Assembly (NCBI GenBank): GCA_051861445.1 | Contig: JBHYCS010000001.1 | Coordinates: 186,001 to 250,000, forward strand | Direction: 5' to 3' | DNA from: Parasediminibacterium sp051861445 | GTDB taxonomy: Bacteria > Bacteroidota > Bacteroidia > Chitinophagales > Chitinophagaceae | Length of the DNA: 64,000 nt | Shown: positions 25,540 to 33,369 of the stretch, piece by piece | Layout: every line of letters starts with the position of its first letter | Position numbering within the stretch: the stretch's first letter is position 1 | The notes under the pieces: model-generated | The model's database searches: none | The model's input: only the letters and a program-made list of their open reading frames with translations | What the model was told of the DNA's origin: nothing | Made by a program: the position numbers and the translations under genes

Positions 25540-26484
25540 TTATTTTACCAATTTGTAGCACCACCGCTTTAACTTTCCCTCAAAATCAAAAGGTGTTGTT
25601 GCCCTAGTTATATCTTTTATGTTTGTGGCTTGTATAGCAGCTGCGTCTAATACAAATTTGGTAAAGTTGGTACTAAAATAAATTTCTCCACCAGCAACAG
25701 TTGCTGCTAAAACATCGTTTAACAATTCTACATGATCTCTTTGAATGTCTAAAATATCTTTCATTCTTTTGCTGTTACTAAATGTTGGAGGGTCAATTAC
25801 CACCAAATCAAAACTATTTGGCAAAAGTGTTTTTAGGTATTGTTTTACATCTGCATGAATAAAAAAATGTTTATTAGCTGCATACAAATTATTCAATTGC
25901 ATATTTTCTTCTGCCCATGATAAGTATGTTTTCGATAAATCTACAGTTGTAACAGTTTGTGCATTTCCTGCAGCAGCATAAACCGAAAACGAACCTGTAT
26001 ATGCAAACAAGTTTAATACTCTTTTTTCTACACAACTATTTTTTACCATTTCTCTAGTAGTTCTATGGTCTAAAAATAAACCTGTGTCTAAATAGTCAGT
26101 TAGGTTTATTTTAAATTGCAAGCCATTTTCATGCACTGTAAAAAACTGTAATTGTGTATCTACTTTTTCGTATTGATCTTGCCTATTTGCTTTTCTTTTA
26201 CGTTGTTTTATGTAAATGTCTTCGTTGTTTACTTGCAACAAATCAGCAATAATAGCCACACATTCTTCCAACCACTGTTCATGTTCTTCATCAGTCATTC
26301 CATGTCTACGTAAATATTCAGCCAAATAAACTTTATTCTCATACAATTCAATACAGAAAGGAAATTCAGGCAAATCATGGTCGTACACTCTATAGCAAAC
26401 AACACCCATTCTTTGGGCAATTTTACGCTTGTGTTTATACACTTTTTGTAAGCGATTAAAAAACATGATTTGTTTGTCCGTCAT
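25540..26484 (-). CDS. RlmK-like 23S rRNA guanine methyltransferase
   Basis: 314-residue class I SAM-dependent methyltransferase. It resembles the C-terminal half of E. coli RlmKL, the domain that methylates N7 of G2069 in 23S rRNA. Matching segments are FFNRLQKVYKH, YRVYDHDLPEFPF, GLFLDHRTTRE, the SAM loop VLNLFAYTGSFSVYAA, TTVDLSKTYLSWAEEN and the catalytic VIDPPTFSNSKRM. The N-terminal RlmL half is absent, so this is a stand-alone K domain, as commonly seen in Bacteroidota. The specificity is inferred from similarity. Confidence 0.82.
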   Translation of the reverse strand: MTDKQIMFFNRLQKVYKHKRKIAQRMGVVCYRVYDHDLPEFPFCIELYENKVYLAEYLRRHGMTDEEHEQWLEECVAIIADLLQVNNEDIYIKQRKRKANRQDQYEKVDTQLQFFTVHENGLQFKINLTDYLDTGLFLDHRTTREMVKNSCVEKRVLNLFAYTGSFSVYAAAGNAQTVTTVDLSKTYLSWAEENMQLNNLYAANKHFFIHADVKQYLKTLLPNSFDLVVIDPPTFSNSKRMKDILDIQRDHVELLNDVLAATVAGGEIYFSTNFTKFVLDAAAIQATNIKDITRATTPFDFEGKLKRWCYKLVK

Positions 26485-26561
26485 TCTACAAAATTGGGAT
26501 TTACCACAATAAAAAATAAAAGAGTGTGCACGTAAGCTATAGTAATTCTATTCAACAACAT

Positions 26562-26638
26562 ACCTGCTTTTCGTTACAAGTCCTCACAAAACTTCGTTAT
26601 CACTACGCTTTGTTCCGGGCTTTTCACTTCAATCAGGC
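26562..26638 (-). ncRNA. Structured intergenic element, possible RNA or repeat
   Basis: The 176 bp gap between the RlmK-like and CtlX genes holds a nested set of complementary segments: CCTG/CAGG outermost (with an additional G-U pair only if read on the minus strand), then AAG-CC with GG-CTT, ACAAA with TTTGT, and CGT with ACG around a 7-base loop. It is richer in G and C than its surroundings. It resembles recurrent intergenic elements I recall from other Bacteroidota genomes, with a GATTGAAGTG start and an AACGAAAAGCAGG end. The identity and strand are uncertain. Confidence 0.35.
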
Positions 26639-26660
26639 GTATAATTGAGCTATTTATTTT

Positions 26661-27578
26661 CTATTTAGCCTTTGATGGTAAAAATATTTCTGCCATCATG
26701 CACCTTGCACTTCCACCACCGTTTGTTTCAATAGTGGTAATATCGGAATGAACAATTTTATTGAAAGATTCTAAAGTGTTTATTTGTTCTGTTGATAAAT
26801 GTTGATATGCTTGAGAACTCATTACCAATAAATGTTCACCTTGTTTATTTTTAATTTGAAGCATGTTGCCAGCAAAATGATTCATTTGGTCAAAACTAAT
26901 GTCAACAATTTGTTTGCCGCTACTTTCAATAGCGGTTTTTACATACGCTTTTTCATGTTCGGCAGAAATGCTATCCATACAAATAACCACATATTTATCG
27001 GCAACACACATCATAACATTGGTATGGTAAATTGGCTTTCCATCAACATCATTGGCAATAAATGTGATGGGAGTATAATTCATTTGAGCACAAAAATCTT
27101 TCAGCACATCTTTGTTTGTTCTCGGCGATAAACAAGCATAAGCCATTTTATTTTCTCGATCAAGCACCATACTACCTGTACCTTCTAAAAATAAGTTTTG
27201 TTGTTCGTAGCTTGTAAAATCGAAAATTCTATTTGCATGAAAATTTTGAGTAATCGTATCTTTTACATGCTGCTTTCTTTCCTGTCTACGATTTATTGCA
27301 AACATTGGATACAAGCAAACTGTTCCATTTTCATGAAAAGAAATCCAATTATTTGGAAAAATAGAATCAGGTGTATGTGGTTCTTCGGTGTCTTGAACTA
27401 CCAATACTTCTACCCCATTTTGTACAAGTTTTTCAACAAAAGCATCAAATTCTTGTAAGGCTTTTTCTTGTACCGTTTCGCCAATTGTAAGCGTTTGAAA
27501 GCTATTGTTTACGGCAGTTTCGGCATTAAATGCAAATTGAACTGGACGAATCATTAAAATATTTGAAGTGATGCTCAT
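26661..27578 (-). CDS. ctlX: CtlX-type citrulline hydrolase (arginine deiminase superfamily)
   Basis: 305-residue guanidine-modifying superfamily enzyme. It matches the citrulline utilisation hydrolase CtlX, proposed to split citrulline to ornithine, carbon dioxide and ammonia. Visible features are MIRPVQFAFNAETAVNN, DSIFPNNWISFHENG, FLEGTGSMVLDRENK, the His in PIYHTNVMMCVAD and the nucleophilic Cys near the C-terminus in GGGSARCMMAE. The ATG at 27578 begins the conserved domain; a further 15 upstream codons look unstructured. It follows the arginine deiminase-type gene by 53 bp on the same strand, so arginine to citrulline to ornithine could be run by the pair. Confidence 0.82.
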   Translation of the reverse strand: MSITSNILMIRPVQFAFNAETAVNNSFQTLTIGETVQEKALQEFDAFVEKLVQNGVEVLVVQDTEEPHTPDSIFPNNWISFHENGTVCLYPMFAINRRQERKQHVKDTITQNFHANRIFDFTSYEQQNLFLEGTGSMVLDRENKMAYACLSPRTNKDVLKDFCAQMNYTPITFIANDVDGKPIYHTNVMMCVADKYVVICMDSISAEHEKAYVKTAIESSGKQIVDISFDQMNHFAGNMLQIKNKQGEHLLVMSSQAYQHLSTEQINTLESFNKIVHSDITTIETNGGGSARCMMAEIFLPSKAK

Positions 27579-27631
27579 GTGTATTTTGTTTGTTAATTCA
27601 TGATATAATTTACCTTTTATCAAGCAATTTT

Positions 27632-29068
27632 TTATTCAATATCTTCTCTCCATAAAGGCATACTCATACAATGAAATCCACCTCTTGCTCTTGACAATTC
27701 TGCTGAAGGCATTAGAATAACAGTATCTGTAATGGTGTTTACATCTATACTTCCATTTTCTAAACCATCAATTAAATCTTTTGCCTTAATTACAATAAAA
27801 CCGTTGGCAACAAAGGCTTCTGTGGTTTTATCGTTTCTATCATAACCCAAAACAACACCTTCTTTTAAAGCTAAAAGGTTACAGCTATCTGTCCATTGTT
27901 CTCTAGCACTGTAAGGAAATTCGTTGTTACCGCTAAAAATAATTTTCACATCTGTGGTGCATCCTAAATCGGTTTTACTTATATCAACCAATAAATCTTC
28001 TAAACTTTCAAAACTAATTGGGTTATCAGGATTGTTTTTATGAAACTGTAGAATTTTAATTTTTTCTTCCTTTTTTACTTCTAAAATTCTTTCAATTACA
28101 TTTTCATCCTCATGTTTAACTGCTTTTCTCGAAAAATTACCCAACATTACCCACACATCTTTTTTCACTTGTGTAAACACCGTATCAATATGCATGTAAT
28201 CTCTTTTCTTCGGAATTTTTACAATAGTCACTTTATCTACAATTCCACGTTCAAACATGGTATTGGTAATTTTAACCGCTGCTTCAGAAGTAGTTCGTTC
28301 ACTTACACCAACCAATAAATGGTTTTTACTTACAACCATAATATCTCCACCTTCAAGTGTTACTTTTTTATCATCATCTTCTTTAGGTAATAAAAAGCTA
28401 TATTGACTATCACTTAATTCAATAATATTTTCTTTGTAATCTTTAAATAATGGATGATTGAAGAATATATATTTTGCCAATAAAGCCTCTCTTGTTCTTG
28501 CTTTTTTTGCTGGTTTGTTTAGTAAAACGTATTGGTTTATAGTAATGCCAATATCTCTTGTAAATATGAAATTAGGAATGGGTGCAAATAACAATTCTTT
28601 GTTTTTGCATGTACCAGAAACAAAGGTTTTGGCTAATTCGGTAGCTGAATATTTTAATAAATCTTTTTGTGTTGAATAAGTACATCCTTCAATTGCACAA
28701 ACTGAAGAAACCAATTCTGTTTTAATGTGTTGGTCTTCTAAAATCTCTGCCAATAACCATTGTAATTCAATTACTTTATCGCTTTTATAAAAAGACACAT
28801 GATCTGGTTTATAAAAACTACGGTTATTTTCTATTGCATCAATTTCAGAAAGCTTTCCTTTAATTTTTTCTGGATCTAAAAAGTATAATAATATTTTGGT
28901 GTAATAATCGTATTCGTTTCTACGAATGGTTTCTAGGTGAACAATATCTTCAAAAAGCCAATCTTGTGCTTTTGATGGAACTACTTTTCCCAAGCCACTA
29001 TCTGGACTATGAACTAATAAACGTTTTAATGTACCTACTTCAGAGGTAACAGACACTTTTAATGACAT
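27632..29068 (-). CDS. Arginine deiminase family protein
   Basis: 478-residue member of the arginine deiminase group, which converts arginine to citrulline and ammonia. Active-site elements are IFTRDIGITIN (substrate carboxylate binding), LEGGDIMVVSKNHLLVGVSERT with the catalytic Asp, HIDTVFTQV with the catalytic His, and the nucleophilic Cys in ARGGFHCMSMPLW near the C-terminus. It is longer than classical ArcA (about 410 residues), the added length lying in the helical insert around residues 60-150. The start is the ATG at 29068. No arcB (ornithine carbamoyltransferase) or arcC is nearby, but ctlX follows. Confidence 0.82.
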   Translation of the reverse strand: MSLKVSVTSEVGTLKRLLVHSPDSGLGKVVPSKAQDWLFEDIVHLETIRRNEYDYYTKILLYFLDPEKIKGKLSEIDAIENNRSFYKPDHVSFYKSDKVIELQWLLAEILEDQHIKTELVSSVCAIEGCTYSTQKDLLKYSATELAKTFVSGTCKNKELLFAPIPNFIFTRDIGITINQYVLLNKPAKKARTREALLAKYIFFNHPLFKDYKENIIELSDSQYSFLLPKEDDDKKVTLEGGDIMVVSKNHLLVGVSERTTSEAAVKITNTMFERGIVDKVTIVKIPKKRDYMHIDTVFTQVKKDVWVMLGNFSRKAVKHEDENVIERILEVKKEEKIKILQFHKNNPDNPISFESLEDLLVDISKTDLGCTTDVKIIFSGNNEFPYSAREQWTDSCNLLALKEGVVLGYDRNDKTTEAFVANGFIVIKAKDLIDGLENGSIDVNTITDTVILMPSAELSRARGGFHCMSMPLWREDIE

Positions 29069-29276
29069 ATAAGTTGAATTAATACAATAAATAAATGTAG
29101 CCAATCAAGACTATATATAGAATAGAATTTGGCAGTAAAATACCACAGAAAATAAAAAGAAATAAATTAGCGAAGCTAATGATCTGGCATAGAATTTAAG
29201 CCCCTGTACATCCAGGCAAAATGTGCGGTTAATAAACAAATGGTAGTGCAATGATTCATATCGAATTGTCGGCAAA

Positions 29277-30002
29277 TTACAACTTTCCTTCTAAAGGTTG
29301 AATTCCATTTAGTGTTCCTGTTGCAAATAAAGGAATAAACCGAACAAACATTTCTTCACTATACCAATTTTCTTTCCTAGTTTTTCTAATTACAATAGCA
29401 TGTTCATGCATTTTATAAGCAAACTGTTTCATTTGTGTTTTGCTATTCCATACACTAAAAGTTGCTTGTTTTATAAAAGGCACTTCACCAATTCCTACAG
29501 ATGTAATAAATCCCTCAGCACCTGCCATTTGGTTGGCAACAGCATCTACATTTTTCCAAAATTGTTGTAGCTTATTTAATCGAATTGTTGCCCTAGTTAA
29601 TACACAAATAATTCCATCATAATCTGTTTGTTTGGCTAGTTTACCAAATGGTTCTTGTTTATCCCAAGTGCCATGACCTTCAATTGGTTGTAAAACCATT
29701 GTAAAAATTTCTGCTTTAAACAATCGATGCCAAAATTGAATAAAAGAAGGCATTAAATGATGAATGTAATTGGCATAATCAGCCTCCTTTATTTCATGTG
29801 ATGAATAAGCTGGAACTAATAGAATAGACCATTGTTGCCAATCTGGCGTTTTATCGAAAGTTCCGTTTTTTCCACAACCCATTAACTTCCAAAAAGCAAT
29901 TTTTTTATTGATGAATAGAAAAAAACGAAACACAGCCATGGATAAAAAACCTGCAAAAGCAAAATATTTTGGGTAACGAATTAAAGAAAGTGTACAAATC
30001 AT
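29277..30002 (-). CDS. CrtA-like (spheroidene monooxygenase-type) protein
   Basis: 241-residue protein similar to spheroidene monooxygenase CrtA, a carotenoid C-2 oxygenase. Characteristic segments are VLTRATIRLNKLQQFWKNV, GIGEVPFIKQATFSVWNS and KENWYSEEMFVRFIPL. Residues 15-32 (FAFAGFLSMAVFRFFLFI) are hydrophobic and may anchor it to the membrane. No other carotenoid gene (crtB, crtI, crtY) is in the window, so the substrate is not supported by context; many Bacteroidota homologues have no assigned role. It stands alone, divergent from the ABC-F gene. Confidence 0.7.
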   Translation of the reverse strand: MICTLSLIRYPKYFAFAGFLSMAVFRFFLFINKKIAFWKLMGCGKNGTFDKTPDWQQWSILLVPAYSSHEIKEADYANYIHHLMPSFIQFWHRLFKAEIFTMVLQPIEGHGTWDKQEPFGKLAKQTDYDGIICVLTRATIRLNKLQQFWKNVDAVANQMAGAEGFITSVGIGEVPFIKQATFSVWNSKTQMKQFAYKMHEHAIVIRKTRKENWYSEEMFVRFIPLFATGTLNGIQPLEGKL

Positions 30003-30156
30003 TGGATGAATATAAATTGAAAAAATGAATCACGTAAAATCAGAAAATGGATGTCTGTATTCGATTTAAATAGTACATATAGCACAGCAAAAAGTTGTTA
30101 TTGACTTCAATTTTATCAATCTATAATATCGCTTTACAAATACAGAGGTTTAACCT

Positions 30157-30164
30157 TACTTTTG
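30157..30164 (+). promoter_or_regulatory. -7 promoter element (TACTTTTG) for the ABC-F gene
   Basis: TACTTTTG fits TAnnTTTG and lies 28 bp before the ATG at 30192. Confidence 0.5.
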
Positions 30165-30191
30165 CAGCCTTAAATGTAAAATAGTTTTTAG

Positions 30192-31817
30192 ATGATAAGT
30201 GCAAGAAATGTAACCTTGGCCTATGGCAAAAGGGTTTTATTTGATGAAGTAAACATCAATTTTGTTAAAGGAAATTGTTATGGTATTATTGGAGCCAATG
30301 GAGCTGGAAAATCTACATTTATGAAGATTTTAGCTGGTGAAATTGAACCCAATAAAGGAACTGTAGAAATTACACCAGGTGAGCGTTTGGCCGTTTTAAA
30401 TCAAAATCAATTTGCATTTGATGAAGAAACTGTTTTAAATACAGTTTTGATGGGTCATAAAAAAATGATGGAAGTAATGAAAGCAAAAGATGCCATTTAT
30501 ATGGATCCTGATGCTACAGAAGACGATTACATGAAGGCTAGTGAATTAGAAGCAGAATTTGGTGAAATGGGTGGTTATACGGCCGAAAGTGATGCTGCTA
30601 CCCTTTTGAGCAGTGTGGGTATTGAAGAAAAATTCCATCAAAGTTTAATGAAAGATATTCCTAGTAATTTAAAATTGCGAGTGTTATTAGCTCAAGCTTT
30701 ATTTGGAAATCCAGATATTTTATTACTAGATGAGCCTACCAACGGTTTAGATATTGAAACCATTGGATGGTTAGAAAACTTTTTAGCCGATTATCAAAAC
30801 ATAGTTTTGGTAGTTAGTCACGACCGTCACTTTTTAGATACCGTTTGTACACACGTTGCCGATGTTGACCGTGCAAAAATTAAAATCTTTACAGGTAACT
30901 ACACATTTTGGTACGAAAGTAGTCAATTGGCTGCTCGTCAGTTAAATGACAAAAACAAAAAGAACGAAGAAAAAAGAGCTGCTTTATTAGACTTTATTGC
31001 TCGTTTCTCTGCCAATGCTAGTAAGAGTAAGCAAGCAACAAGCCGTAAAAAAGCCTTGGAAAAACTAACGATTGAAGAAATTGAACCAAGTAACAGAAAA
31101 TATCCTGGCATTATTTTTCAACCTTTAAGAGAAGTTGGTAACCAAATTTTAAATGTTGAAAATTTAAGTAAATCTGTTGACGGAAGAAAGCTATTTGATA
31201 AAGTAACTTTTAGCGTAAATAAAGGCGATAAGATTGCATTTTTAAGTAAAGACCCTTCTGCTGTTACTAGTTTTTTTGAAATCATCAACGAAAATCAAAC
31301 AGCTGATGCAGGAAAATACGAATGGGGAACAACGGTAACTAAAGCTTATTTACCTGTTGAACACAATGAATTTTTTACGAGTGGAGAACCATTGTTAGAT
31401 TGGTTGCGTCAATATGTACCTGCACACATTACAGATGCTGATGAACCATTTTTACGTGGATTTTTTGGTAAAATGTTGTTTAGTGGCGATGATATTATGA
31501 AGAAAAACAACGTTTTAAGTGGTGGTGAAAAAGTAAGATGTATGGTTAGTAAAATGATGTTGCAAAACCCAAATTGTATTGTTTTAGACCAACCAACCAA
31601 CCACCTTGACTTAGAAAGTATTCAAAGTTTTAACGAAGGTTGTAATAATTTTCCTGGTATTGTGTTACTTACCTCTCACGACCATACATTTATGCAAACA
31701 GTAGCCAATAGAATTATTGAATTGACTCCTAAAGGAATTATTGATAGACTAATGACTTTTGATGAATACATGGAAGATAAACGTGTAAAAGAATTGCGTG
31801 TAGAAATGTACGCTTAA
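30192..31817 (+). CDS. ABC-F ATPase, YbiT type, with one degenerate ATP site
   Basis: 541-residue ABC-F protein with two ATPase domains joined by a helical linker (about 240-320, containing RFSANASKSKQATSR) and no membrane segment. ABC-F proteins bind the ribosome E site and aid translation. It is closest to YbiT: CTHVADVDRAKIKIFTGNY and the linker agree. Domain 1 has Walker A GANGAGKST (34-42) and Walker B LLLDEPTN, but its signature is IPSNLKLRVLL instead of LSGG. Domain 2 has LSGGEKVR, but its Walker A position reads LSKDPSAVTS (351-360) and its Walker B is VLDQPTN, with Gln467 where the catalytic Glu should be. So one composite site looks canonical and the other cannot hydrolyse ATP normally. 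Confidence 0.9.
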   Translation: MISARNVTLAYGKRVLFDEVNINFVKGNCYGIIGANGAGKSTFMKILAGEIEPNKGTVEITPGERLAVLNQNQFAFDEETVLNTVLMGHKKMMEVMKAKDAIYMDPDATEDDYMKASELEAEFGEMGGYTAESDAATLLSSVGIEEKFHQSLMKDIPSNLKLRVLLAQALFGNPDILLLDEPTNGLDIETIGWLENFLADYQNIVLVVSHDRHFLDTVCTHVADVDRAKIKIFTGNYTFWYESSQLAARQLNDKNKKNEEKRAALLDFIARFSANASKSKQATSRKKALEKLTIEEIEPSNRKYPGIIFQPLREVGNQILNVENLSKSVDGRKLFDKVTFSVNKGDKIAFLSKDPSAVTSFFEIINENQTADAGKYEWGTTVTKAYLPVEHNEFFTSGEPLLDWLRQYVPAHITDADEPFLRGFFGKMLFSGDDIMKKNNVLSGGEKVRCMVSKMMLQNPNCIVLDQPTNHLDLESIQSFNEGCNNFPGIVLLTSHDHTFMQTVANRIIELTPKGIIDRLMTFDEYMEDKRVKELRVEMYA

Positions 31818-31839
31818 ACACAGAAACTAAATATTTACA

Positions 31840-31875
31840 ATCCACATGTTGATACAAAAACATGTGGATTTTTTT
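31840..31875 (+). terminator. Intrinsic terminator after the ABC-F gene
   Basis: ATCCACATG pairs with CATGTGGAT, followed by seven T. It overlaps the upstream part of the next open frame and so argues against a start at 31862. Confidence 0.85.
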
Positions 31876-32053
31876 GCTTCATACCATTCTCCTTTTTTAC
31901 GATATACAAGAAAAATCATTAAGATTTCTTTCACAAATAACGGCATCATTTTCCATAATTATTTTCATTATCATTTTTAACTTTAAATCTTTTGCCCGCA
32001 AAAAAGAATTCTACTTGATAGCCTCTCATTCATCATTACAAAAAAAATCTATC

Positions 32054-32806
32054 ATGAATTCTATTATCAAAACAACAGCTGTATTTGCAGCGTTTACAAC
32101 CGTATCTACACTGTCAAATGCACAAAAAAGTGAATTGCCACCCTTAGAAATTGGTTTTGGATTAGGTACATTGGTGTATCAAGGTGATTTAACCAAAAGT
32201 ATTACGGGGTCTTATGCAAAATTGCATCCTGCAATAAATGTATTTGCCAGTAAACCGTTAGACAATTATTTTTCTTTGAAATTAAGTGTTACAGCAGGTC
32301 GAATTAGCGAAGATGAAGCCAGATATACCAATTTAGAATGGAAGCAACTAAGAAGCTTTAGCTTTACTACATCTGTTACAGAGTTGGCAGCTACTGTAAA
32401 ATGGAATGTTTATGGCGAAAATAGTTATGAAAATTATCGACGTTTTTCTCCATATGTTTTTGCAGGTGCAGGAATTAGTTTTTTAAATATTCAAAGAGAT
32501 TATAGTAAAACAAACAGGGCTGTTTTTGATTCAAAAACTTCAACAGGATTTACACAGGATTCTTTAAAAAGAATGCCTAAAGCATTACCTGTAATTCCTT
32601 TAGGTGTTGGTGCTCAATATGCTTTGTCGCCTAATTTATCTCTATTTGGAGAAGCCAATTATCGTTTCGGCTTTTCAGATTATTTAGATGGATTTAGTTA
32701 TGCAGCCGATCCTTCGGCAAATGATAGTTATTATGGAATAACCATTGGAATTAGCTATAAACTACATAGAAATGGCAGCACAAAATGTCCTCCAATAAGA
32801 AGATAA
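32054..32806 (+). CDS. Outer membrane beta-barrel protein (DUF6089-like)
   Basis: 250-residue exported protein. The signal peptide is MNSIIKTTAVFAAFTTVSTLSNAQ, and the mature part begins PPLEIGFGLGTLVYQGDLTK, the pattern of small OmpA-like barrels common in Bacteroidota. Alternating strands follow (YFSLKLSVTAGRIS, YVFAGAGISFLNI, LFGEANYRFGFSDYL, YYGITIGISYKL). Its function is not known. The ATG at 32054 is chosen over a longer frame because that frame starts within the preceding terminator. The gene is alone and convergent with the response regulator gene. Confidence 0.75.
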   Translation: MNSIIKTTAVFAAFTTVSTLSNAQKSELPPLEIGFGLGTLVYQGDLTKSITGSYAKLHPAINVFASKPLDNYFSLKLSVTAGRISEDEARYTNLEWKQLRSFSFTTSVTELAATVKWNVYGENSYENYRRFSPYVFAGAGISFLNIQRDYSKTNRAVFDSKTSTGFTQDSLKRMPKALPVIPLGVGAQYALSPNLSLFGEANYRFGFSDYLDGFSYAADPSANDSYYGITIGISYKLHRNGSTKCPPIRR

Positions 32807-32897
32807 ACAAATGTTGTTTGGGGCAAAATGGTGACAAAATGAACGTATAAAAAACTTGCGGAATTTGCCGAAATGAAAACACAGATTCCGCATTTGT

Positions 32898-33311
32898 TTA
32901 TGCTAATAATCCTTTAAAAATACCTTCTAACCTATTGGTAGTAATGGGTTTAATAATATAGTCGCTAATTTCATTGATGGCTTTTGCCTTATCTAAATCT
33001 CTATTATCGATAGAAGAGCTAACCATATAAATGGTAATTTTTTTACCAATAAAAGGTTTAACAGCAATGTATGCTTCTATAAATTCCCAACCATCCATGA
33101 TGGGCATATTAATATCTAAGAAAATAATATCTGGAAGTTCTGCTTGAAGTTTAGATGAAATTTTTGAGTTAATGAATTGTATAGCCTGCTGACCATCATC
33201 AAAAAAAAGTACACTACTTACCAAGTTGGTATATTCAATTTCTTCTTTAATAAGAAATTGATAAATGATGTCATCATCAATCACACAAACAGTATCTAGT
33301 TTACTTTTCAT
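32898..33311 (-). CDS. Single-domain response regulator
   Basis: 137-residue CheY-like receiver without an output domain. The acidic pocket is Asp12-Asp14 (VIDDD), and the phosphoacceptor is Asp66 in IIFLDINMPIMDGW. Ser109 or nearby (MVSSSI) fills the Thr/Ser switch position, and KPI near the C-terminus is the conserved lysine. The ATG at 33311 begins the domain. It lies 58 bp after the histidine kinase on the same strand and is its obvious partner. Output must be by protein contact, as there is no DNA-binding part. Confidence 0.88.
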   Translation of the reverse strand: MKSKLDTVCVIDDDIIYQFLIKEEIEYTNLVSSVLFFDDGQQAIQFINSKISSKLQAELPDIIFLDINMPIMDGWEFIEAYIAVKPFIGKKITIYMVSSSIDNRDLDKAKAINEISDYIIKPITTNRLEGIFKGLLA

Positions 33312-33369
33312 ATAGTATTTGCAGTTAAATGAAAATGGTATGTTAAATATAATCACAATAATTGATACT

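Noticed and set aside
29167..29181. Small hairpin ATTAGC-GAA-GCTAAT in the gap between the deiminase-type and CrtA-like genes
   Set aside because: Six-bp arms in AT-rich DNA with no T run or conserved context; too weak to call.
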